A DNA stretch of 11,506 nucleotides from Ruminococcaceae bacterium UBA4306. GTDB taxonomy: Bacteria; Bacillota; Clostridia; Oscillospirales; Acutalibacteraceae. This document shows, in pieces, positions 6,320-11,506 of the stretch. Position 1 is the first letter of the stretch; each line of letters begins with the position of its first letter. Made by a program: the position numbers and the translations under genes. Below the pieces are notes generated by a model, which made no database searches, was not told where the DNA came from, and saw only the letters and a list, made by a program, of their open reading frames with translations. The stretch lies in NCBI GenBank assembly GCA_002394725.1, contig DGUQ01000069.1, positions 1 through 11,506 of the forward strand. Direction: 5' to 3'.

Positions 6320-8572
6320 CTACCTCAACCGATAACGCACATCGCCTTGATCGGTAAATATTACGTGTTGATAACTACCCTTGAGCGCATTCGCGGTGAG
6401 CGGCGCAAGATCGCCGGTCTCGCTGACGATCAGATCCTCACACCGCAGTTCCTCCATTCCCGATCCGGCATGCGACAGGACGATCACATCCGCTGTGCGC
6501 ATATCCGCCGGAATGTCGTCGATCGAGCATCCGTTGGGAACGATCAGGATATGCCGCTCCCCTGCGCTTATATACGGTACGGCGGTGTTACCCACGGTAC
6601 TCACACGAAGGGATATTTCATCATCCAAAATATAGGTGCTGTCTTTGTCGAAAGGAACGATGTTTTCTGCCTCTGTATATTCCTGCTTCTTATCATACAG
6701 CAAAAGTTTGGAAATTGCAAATTCATCCTCCCGATACAGCTCAATGAGCCTGAGATCACTCTTATTACAGCATAACGCGACCTCGGCGGAACCGTAGCGA
6801 TAGGATAATCGATCCCATATCGGATACAGATCATCGGTATTGGCGTCTACTTGCAGGAGATAGAGCTTACCGCCCTTATTGATCCCGGCGCAGATACCGT
6901 TACCGCAGGAATAGACTTCCAGCGAGAATACATTCATCTGCAACAAATGATGGGTCAATATGCCGCCGAGCAGGATAATCATCGAGCACAGTACCGCGTA
7001 TTTCAAATACCGATACCGATTACGGTACAAGATCACGACGAATCCCAAGATAACAGTGATCGCCATCCAAGTATAGACAAACACCTCACCGATCCGATAA
7101 TACGCAAACGGCAGGGACGCAAGTCCGTTGACCAGCCACAGCACCAATTTACACAGCCACATCAAGGGATAGGCGATCACGATCGCAGGATAACACAAAA
7201 GTCCGAGCGGATACAAAACACATACCGCCAACGACAGGAGAATGATAAAGAAAATCTCCCAGCTCAACAGCACCGCCGATAACAGCGTCACCAACGAGAA
7301 TTCGTGAAAAACAAATACCGTTATCGGGAACACCATGATATTGGCGGCTAGGCTGATCGCGAGTAATGCCGCTACGCTGTTCCACACCTTCATCAACAGG
7401 ATACGGATGGAGAAGGGCGGATCGGATTTTTCTTTCATCGGAAGACCGTCGGCTTTTCGTTCTTTATAACGATGCAGCGTGTCGATGATATGAAATTGCG
7501 GAATAACCCCGGTCTGTGTTTTCAAAGATATCCTCGGAAATATCTGATTTGCCCAGAGCAGAATCCCCATCGTCGCGTAAAACGATAGAATCAAACCGAT
7601 GTCACCGGCGCCGTGCGGCGATACGATAAACGGTATGATGATGCCGGAGAGACCCAAATGATTCAGCGGATACGGCTGCCGTCGGATCATCATACCGAAC
7701 ACGGTAAAGGTCATCATGATCCCGGCTCGCAGCACGGAGGACTGGAAGCCCGTCACCGCCGCGTAGATCAGGATGAAACCCATGATCAGTCCGAATCTTA
7801 CCCAGCGGTTCAGCCGCGTCATCAGGCGAAGCAAAAGCATGATGACTACCGAAAAGTGCATACCCGATACAACGATGAAGTACGACGCGCCTGCATAACG
7901 GAACTGATCTCTGTTATCAAGGCTCAGTGCGTATTTATCGCCGATCAATACCGCTCTGCACAGCGCGGCGCAATCGGGAGGCAGGAGCGTATCCAGCGAC
8001 TTGCGCATCAGTCGGCGCAGCTGTATCGCCCGATACATGAGCGAGTGGTTTGTGGGAGATTCCACAGCAACATCGGTATCATAGTCATCCGACACCAGAT
8101 AATACCCCTTCGCGCGGTAATACCGATTATCCGTCACCTCCAAATCGGAAGTAAAGTGCAAGATATCATCCGGCTCCGCGTCAAGCTCGGTCGGTGTTTT
8201 GAGCAGCAGTTTGATATCGACCTTTTCCCCGTCGATCTCCTGTGTTTTCAGTCGATAATAATGCTTGGAGTACGACTGATACGCCTCTTCCGTCATCACC
8301 GCCTTCACGGTATGTGATGTATTACCGTACCGATCGACAACAGGCTGAACCGCCAGAAAACCATATGCGATATGTACGATACAGGCGATCAATGCCGCTA
8401 ACGCCATCAAGGGGATGTAAATTGTATTTCTCGTTTTCCTGATAATAACAAAAACGATCGTCAATCCGGCGGCGATACCGCCGATCGCATATACCGCGAT
8501 ATCGGGCAAATAAAAAGCGGCTGCCAGCACAGAAAAGTAGGTGATGCCTATCTGTGCCAACAACCGTTTCAT
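6320..8572 (-). CDS. comEC: ComEC/Rec2 family DNA-uptake channel with degenerate C-terminal domain
   Basis: ComEC forms the inner-membrane channel through which single-stranded DNA enters during transformation. I take the ATG at 8572 (750 residues): GAGGT lies 7 bases before it, but directly abuts the upstream ATG at 8578. Residues about 5-75 hold membrane helices, about 78-165 the soluble DUF4131 region, and about 205-520 the competence core, with YFIVVSGMHFSVV around 231-243, the GLILSFYATMGILLW helix and FPITVFVFHEFSLV. The C-terminal part (about 546-750) has the beta-lactamase-like strand pattern, but the usual metal motifs are changed: the D-V-G-Q-G-D position reads SCGNG, no HPDxDH box is present, TGD reads PNG and HHGS reads HAGS (699-704). 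Assignment to the family is firm; nuclease activity of this domain is doubtful. It is the gene before holA. Confidence 0.92.
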   Translation of the reverse strand: MKRLLAQIGITYFSVLAAAFYLPDIAVYAIGGIAAGLTIVFVIIRKTRNTIYIPLMALAALIACIVHIAYGFLAVQPVVDRYGNTSHTVKAVMTEEAYQSYSKHYYRLKTQEIDGEKVDIKLLLKTPTELDAEPDDILHFTSDLEVTDNRYYRAKGYYLVSDDYDTDVAVESPTNHSLMYRAIQLRRLMRKSLDTLLPPDCAALCRAVLIGDKYALSLDNRDQFRYAGASYFIVVSGMHFSVVIMLLLRLMTRLNRWVRFGLIMGFILIYAAVTGFQSSVLRAGIMMTFTVFGMMIRRQPYPLNHLGLSGIIIPFIVSPHGAGDIGLILSFYATMGILLWANQIFPRISLKTQTGVIPQFHIIDTLHRYKERKADGLPMKEKSDPPFSIRILLMKVWNSVAALLAISLAANIMVFPITVFVFHEFSLVTLLSAVLLSWEIFFIILLSLAVCVLYPLGLLCYPAIVIAYPLMWLCKLVLWLVNGLASLPFAYYRIGEVFVYTWMAITVILGFVVILYRNRYRYLKYAVLCSMIILLGGILTHHLLQMNVFSLEVYSCGNGICAGINKGGKLYLLQVDANTDDLYPIWDRLSYRYGSAEVALCCNKSDLRLIELYREDEFAISKLLLYDKKQEYTEAENIVPFDKDSTYILDDEISLRVSTVGNTAVPYISAGERHILIVPNGCSIDDIPADMRTADVIVLSHAGSGMEELRCEDLIVSETGDLAPLTANALKGSYQHVIFTDQGDVRYRLR

Positions 8573-8614
8573 AATCATACCTCAATCGGGAACGATGTAT
8601 CAATTACTTTGAAC

Positions 8615-9154
8615 TTATTTCGGAAATACAGGCAGCTTCTCAAGGAAGATGATATCGTCACGATCAGCCGCGGCGCCCTCTGCCAGAACAGCCGCTTTGC
8701 CGACGATCTCACCGCCTGCCTTATTGACCAGTGCTTCGAGCGCCTTCAAGCTCTCGCCCGTGGAAATAACATCATCGACGATCAGAACGCGCTTGCCCTT
8801 CATATGCTGTGCGTCATCACTGCCGAGATACAGCGTCTGGCGGCTCAGCGTGGTGATCGACTGTACGTTCACGCTGATGGGATCGGGCATATATACCTTG
8901 ACGCCCTTACGCGCGATAATGTATTTGCCGCAGCCCTGACGCGCCATCTCATAGCAAAGCGGAATACCCTTTGCCTCAGCGGAAATGCACACATCATGCT
9001 CGGGAACGATCTTCAAAAGCTCCGCGGCGGATTTCTCGGTGATCTCAACATCACCGAACATAATAAACGCGGCGATATCCAGATGCTCATCGACCTCGCA
9101 CAGCGGCAGCTCGCGCTCACAGCCGGCAATGGTCATCTTATAAGTTTCAGCCAT
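8615..9154 (-). CDS. Adenine-phosphoribosyltransferase-like protein (type I PRTase)
   Basis: A 179-residue cytosolic phosphoribosyltransferase. The PRPP-binding loop VLIVDDVISTGES spans residues 123-135, with the two aspartates D127 and D128 and the T-G pair that hold PRPP and magnesium. SAEAKGIPLCYEMAR (58-72) corresponds to the PEARG-type segment of adenine PRTases, and YIIARKGVKVYM (78-89) to the dimer-side R-K motif. The N-terminal 40 residues do not match classical Apt (no DFP-x-G-I-x-F-x-D stretch), so the base specificity is open: adenine is the best guess, xanthine or a regulatory role is possible. AAGGAAGGG precedes the ATG by 6 bases. It follows the HIT gene by 26 bases and precedes comEC by 42. 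Confidence 0.85.
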   Translation of the reverse strand: MAETYKMTIAGCERELPLCEVDEHLDIAAFIMFGDVEITEKSAAELLKIVPEHDVCISAEAKGIPLCYEMARQGCGKYIIARKGVKVYMPDPISVNVQSITTLSRQTLYLGSDDAQHMKGKRVLIVDDVISTGESLKALEALVNKAGGEIVGKAAVLAEGAAADRDDIIFLEKLPVFPK

Positions 9155-9180
9155 AATGTACCCTTCCTTATATTATCTGA

Positions 9181-9522
9181 TTAAGCCATCTCAACCTTGA
9201 GCTTTTTGCCGCCCAACAGGTGGAAATGGATGTGCATAACGGTTTGTCCGCCGTCCTCGCCGCAATTGTTGACGATTCGATAGCCGTTCTCAAGTCCCAG
9301 CTCCTTGGCGACCTTAGGGATCTTGGAGAAGATATGACCTACGATAGCGCAGTTCTCCTCATTGATCGCGTTCGCGCAGCAGTAATGCTCCTTGGGGATA
9401 AAGAGCACATGTACCGGCGCCATCGGATTCAGGTCATGGATGGCGATGATCTTATCATCCTCATACACTTTGTTTGACGGGATCTCACCCGCGGCGATTT
9501 TGCAAAAAATACAGTCAGACAT
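9181..9522 (-). CDS. hinT: HIT family protein (HinT-like purine nucleoside phosphoramidase)
   Basis: A 113-residue histidine-triad protein, the usual length of the Hint branch, which hydrolyses AMP-lysine and other adenosine phosphoramidates. Evidence: the N-terminal zinc-type CIFCKI (C4, C7), the fold segment DLNPMAPVHVLFIPKEH (30-46) and the catalytic triad HIHFHLLGG at residues 97-105, with H97, H99 and H101. AGGAGG lies 5 bases before the ATG, one of the best ribosome sites in the window. It follows ldh by 67 bases with no convincing terminator between them, so read-through from ldh is likely. A 7-base-pair palindrome lies in the leader. The in vivo substrate cannot be told from sequence. 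Confidence 0.93.
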   Translation of the reverse strand: MSDCIFCKIAAGEIPSNKVYEDDKIIAIHDLNPMAPVHVLFIPKEHYCCANAINEENCAIVGHIFSKIPKVAKELGLENGYRIVNNCGEDGGQTVMHIHFHLLGGKKLKVEMA

Positions 9523-9540
9523 AATTGCCTCCTATTCACA

Positions 9541-9557
9541 GCGGATGGATCATCCGC
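9541..9557. other. Perfect palindrome in the ldh-hinT spacer
   Basis: GCGGATG, GAT, CATCCGC: a perfect 7-base-pair stem with a 3-base centre. No T-run follows on the minus strand, so it does not look like an intrinsic terminator of ldh. It ends 18 bases from the hinT ATG, just before its AGGAGG site, so it could be an operator, an RNA processing or stability hairpin, or chance. Confidence 0.45.
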
Positions 9558-9589
9558 GTCATTTTAAAACTATTCTATTACGTTACCGC

Positions 9590-10552
9590 TCAATCGTCAA
9601 GATCGAGGTCGCAGGACTTGATGGTATTCTTCAAAGTGTCGGCGGATTCGCGTAATTTTTTCAGTTCATCGTCATTCAACGCGAAGGGAATCTCGCTCTC
9701 GATGCCCTCCTTACCGACGATCACAGGGATGGACAGTGCGACGTCGGTCAGTCCGAATCTGCCGTGCTGGATGGAGGATACGGGCAGAATACTCTTTTCA
9801 TCACGGATGATCGCCTCACAAATGCGCTTGGCGGACATTGCGATACCGTAGTAGGTGGCGCGCTTCTTGCTGATGATATCATAAGCGGCGTTCTTGACCT
9901 CCTCGGCGATATTCTCCTTTGCCAGATCATGGTCATGATAGAAGCCGCGCATCTCACAGAAACGGCTGATCTCAACGCCCGATACATTGGCACTGCTCCA
10001 TGCGGCAAACTCACTGTCGCCGTGCTCACCGATAATGAACGCGTGGATCGAACGCGGGTCAACACCCAAATGCTCACTGAGGTTAAAGCGCAGACGCGCG
10101 GAATCCAGTACCGTACCCGAGCCGAACACACGGCTGTCGGGCAGACCGGAGAGCTGTTTGGCGGCATAGGTCAGCACGTCAACAGGATTCGCGACGATCA
10201 GCAGGATGCCCTTAAAATTACGCTTGGCGATCTCGGGGATGATCGATTTGAAAATGCCGACATTCTTCTTGATCAGATCAAGACGAGTCTCGCCGGGCTT
10301 TTGCGCCGCACCGGCAGTGACGATGATGATCGCGCTGTCGGCGATATCGTCATAATCGCCGGCGTATATTTCACAGGGCATCGAGAACGGAACACCGTGA
10401 GAGATATCCAGTGCCTCGCCCTCCGCCTTCTGCCTGTCGGCGTCCAGCATCACAATCTCAGAGAACAATCCGCTCTGCATTAACGCGAACGCGGTCGATG
10501 AACCGACAAAGCCACAGCCGATAATCGCCACTTTTCTTGAATTAACAGTCAT
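9590..10552 (-). CDS. ldh: L-lactate dehydrogenase (NAD-dependent, probably FBP-activated)
   Basis: Reduces pyruvate to L-lactate with NADH, regenerating NAD during fermentation. I choose the ATG at 10552 (320 residues): GAGGG lies 5 bases upstream and the product then begins just before the NAD fold, as in other family members; the open frame extends to 10630 without support. Seen: dinucleotide loop GCGFVGSS (12-19, Cys where Ala is usual), NAD-selecting D37, the substrate loop QKPGETR (84-90) whose Q84 marks lactate over malate dehydrogenase, catalytic pair D150 and H177 (IGEHGDSE), and substrate arginine R153. R155 and H170 match the residues that bind fructose 1,6-bisphosphate in the Bacillus stearothermophilus enzyme, so allosteric activation is likely. 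The promoter carries a Rex-like site. Confidence 0.95.
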   Translation of the reverse strand: MTVNSRKVAIIGCGFVGSSTAFALMQSGLFSEIVMLDADRQKAEGEALDISHGVPFSMPCEIYAGDYDDIADSAIIIVTAGAAQKPGETRLDLIKKNVGIFKSIIPEIAKRNFKGILLIVANPVDVLTYAAKQLSGLPDSRVFGSGTVLDSARLRFNLSEHLGVDPRSIHAFIIGEHGDSEFAAWSSANVSGVEISRFCEMRGFYHDHDLAKENIAEEVKNAAYDIISKKRATYYGIAMSAKRICEAIIRDEKSILPVSSIQHGRFGLTDVALSIPVIVGKEGIESEIPFALNDDELKKLRESADTLKNTIKSCDLDLDD

Positions 10553-10575
10553 AATAACCCTCACTTTAATCGAAA

Positions 10576-10590
10576 ACGGATCAGATCCGT
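10576..10590. other. Perfect palindrome in the ldh 5' leader
   Basis: ACGGATC, A, GATCCGT: 7 matching bases on each side of a single central base, located 23 bases before the ldh ATG and inside the predicted untranslated leader. It could be a transcription-factor site or a short hairpin near the ribosome site. I know of no regulator to assign. Confidence 0.45.
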
Positions 10591-10610
10591 ATTTCATATT
10601 TTTTATTACT

Positions 10611-10628
10611 TCGTTATTATCATAACAC
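10611..10628 (-). promoter_or_regulatory. Rex-like redox operator over the ldh promoter
   Basis: On the minus strand the 18 bases GTGTTATGATAATAACGA match the clostridial Rex pattern TTGTTA-N6-TAACAA at 10 of its 12 fixed positions, with a perfect inverted core GTTAT/ATAAC. The site overlaps the predicted -10 hexamer, where a repressor would block initiation. Rex senses the NADH/NAD ratio and ldh is a classical target, which strengthens the guess. No rex gene lies in the window. Confidence 0.5.
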
Positions 10629-10646
10629 AAATTGATAAAAATTCAA
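10619..10646 (-). promoter_or_regulatory. Predicted promoter for ldh
   Basis: On the minus strand, TTGAAT (10641-10646) and TATGAT (10619-10624) are separated by 16 bases, giving a leader of about 60 bases before the ldh ATG. A second, weaker candidate lies further upstream: TTTACA (10702-10707) and GACAAT (10679-10684), 17 bases apart. Both are sequence predictions. Confidence 0.5.
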
Positions 10647-10740
10647 CAGAAAAACATGAAGATTCTTCCTTTTTTTCAATTGTCATTGCGTTATATTTTT
10701 CTGTAAACGAATGATAATGAATATAATTTCAAAATTGTCG

Positions 10741-10773
10741 CTTTAAATCTTTAAATCTTCTTGACTTTAAATC
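10741..10773 (+). repeat. Three CTTTAAATC direct repeats upstream of the amidohydrolase gene
   Basis: CTTTAAATC occurs exactly at 10741-10749, 10749-10757 and 10765-10773. The steps are 8 and 16 bases, so the copies fall on an 8-base register with one place skipped. The third copy runs into the -35 hexamer of the downstream promoter. This could be a direct-repeat binding site for a regulator; AT-rich chance is the alternative. Confidence 0.4.
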
Positions 10774-10789
10774 GTTGAAGTGTTAGAAT
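10761..10789 (+). promoter_or_regulatory. Predicted strong sigma-A promoter for the amidohydrolase gene
   Basis: TTGACT (10761-10766) and TAGAAT (10784-10789) with an exact 17-base spacer: five of six consensus bases in each hexamer. Transcription would start near 10796, leaving about 32 bases of leader with a GAAGG ribosome site 6-7 bases before the ATG. This is the best-matching promoter in the window. Confidence 0.75.
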
Positions 10790-10827
10790 AGGATCGTTGC
10801 AAATTTTAAGAACTGTGAAGGTAATCT

Positions 10828-11506
10828 ATGATAATCGATTTTCACACCCATGTGTTTCCCGATAAGATCGCCGCACGCACCCTACAGGCGCTGCAAAGTC
10901 CGCCCGACGTCGTCCCCCATACCGACGGCACGATCAACGGGATCCTTAACAGTATGAAAGAATCGGGGATCGACAAAAGCGTGATCCTCCCCGTCAACAC
11001 CCGACCGGGTCAGTTCGACACGATCACAAAATTCGCCAAGCACATCAACGATACCTACGATGAGCTTATCTCCTTCGGCGGTATCCACCCCGATGACGAG
11101 GACGTCGAGGATAAGCTGCGTTATTTAAAGGATAACGGCTTTAAAGGCATCAAGATTCATCCCGATTATACGGGTACCTTCATCGATGATGATCGCTATA
11201 TCCGCATTATCGCTCAGGCGAAACGGCTCGGACTGCTCGTGATGACCCACTCGGGCAAGGATCCCAAATACGATATCATCCATTGTCCTCCGGAGAAAGG
11301 CGCTTTGATGCTCGATCGCGTCGAGGAGCTTGTCCCCGATACCAAGCCTCATATGATCTTTGCCCATTTAGGCGGCAATTATCAGCTGGAGGATGTGGAA
11401 CGATATCTGGTCGGCAGACAATGCTATATCGATATCAGCTGTTCCTTTCATGATCTGTGGCATGACAGCACATCGACCGATGAGGATATCATCCGCGTGA
11501 TCCGCC
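10828..11506 (+). CDS. Amidohydrolase-2 (TIM-barrel metal-dependent hydrolase) family protein, 3' end beyond the window
   Basis: About 226 codons are visible. The protein starts MIIDFHTHVFPD, whose H6-x-H8 pair is the metal-binding start of amidohydrolase-2 (COG2159-type) barrels. Further expected ligands follow: H111 in IKIHPDY, H141 in VMTHSGKD and H180 in FAHLGGN. The family includes decarboxylases such as ACMSD-like enzymes, but many members have no known substrate, and I cannot name one here. The final strand, with its usual aspartate, would lie off the right edge. The start is supported by a GAAGG ribosome site and a strong promoter. It is divergent from ldh with a 275-base AT-rich spacer. 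The neighbourhood gives no hint of a pathway. Confidence 0.85.
   Translation, partial: MIIDFHTHVFPDKIAARTLQALQSPPDVVPHTDGTINGILNSMKESGIDKSVILPVNTRPGQFDTITKFAKHINDTYDELISFGGIHPDDEDVEDKLRYLKDNGFKGIKIHPDYTGTFIDDDRYIRIIAQAKRLGLLVMTHSGKDPKYDIIHCPPEKGALMLDRVEELVPDTKPHMIFAHLGGNYQLEDVERYLVGRQCYIDISCSFHDLWHDSTSTDEDIIRVIR

Noticed and set aside
7613..8317. A 234-codon open frame on the plus strand opposite comEC
   Set aside because: Rich in His, Arg and Gln with no recognisable domain; it is the antisense shadow of the comEC membrane core, which has clear homology.
9764..10483. A 239-codon open frame on the plus strand opposite ldh
   Set aside because: It mirrors the ldh coding sequence, has no family motifs, and ldh on the other strand carries a complete set of catalytic residues.
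10553..10630. A 26-residue N-terminal extension of L-lactate dehydrogenase
   Set aside because: The frame is open to 10630, but the predicted ldh promoter and Rex-like site lie within it, and the ATG at 10552 has GAGGG and gives the normal family length.
10708..10726. A Fur-box-like stretch (GAATGATAATGA and following AT-rich bases)
   Set aside because: Only loose resemblance to tandem GATAAT hexamers in an AT-rich spacer, without a proper inverted half; nothing nearby concerns iron.
1..11506. A defence island, prophage, CRISPR array or biosynthetic cluster
   Set aside because: All genes are conserved housekeeping or metabolic families; no integrase, transposase, Cas, phage structural gene or regularly spaced repeat array was seen.

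Overview
The window looks like housekeeping chromosome from a Gram-positive Clostridia-type bacterium, most likely in or near the Ruminococcaceae/Oscillospirales. The evidence is the gene order yicC-remA-gmk-rpoZ-priA (the Bacillus/Clostridium arrangement), an RNase M5 gene, Shine-Dalgarno sites before most genes, AT-rich spacers between fairly GC-rich genes, and short palindromic repeats of a kind I associate with gut Clostridia. Twelve genes are recognisable. The first and last run off the window edges.

Layout. (1) Bases 1-3565, minus strand: yicC, remA, gmk, rpoZ and priA (partial), packed with overlaps except for a 144-base spacer between gmk and rpoZ that is filled by a repeat element. 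A good promoter sits before yicC. (2) Bases 3718-4452, plus strand: yebC, divergent from yicC, followed by a small repeat and a strong bidirectional terminator. (3) Bases 4561-10552, minus strand, reading from right to left: ldh, a HIT-family gene, an adenine-PRTase-like gene, comEC, holA and rnmV. The last genes are tightly coupled, and the run ends at the shared terminator. (4) Bases 10828 to the edge, plus strand: an amidohydrolase-2 family protein with its own promoter, divergent from ldh.

Functions. Block 1 combines RNA turnover (YicC), a DNA-binding regulator (RemA), GMP phosphorylation (Gmk), RNA polymerase omega and replication restart (PriA). Block 3 combines fermentation (L-lactate dehydrogenase with a Rex-like operator over its promoter), nucleotide-related enzymes, the DNA-uptake channel ComEC, the clamp-loader delta subunit and 5S rRNA maturation.

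The least ordinary features are small. A palindromic repeat has been read in frame as about 18 residues inside RnmV. A MITE-like element with inverted ends lies between gmk and rpoZ and shares its end sequence with a mini-copy after yebC. ComEC has a C-terminal metallo-beta-lactamase-like domain whose metal motifs look eroded. A Rex-type operator candidate lies on the ldh promoter. I see no prophage, CRISPR array, rRNA, tRNA, insertion-sequence transposase or defence island. I did not find a wholly new multi-gene system.
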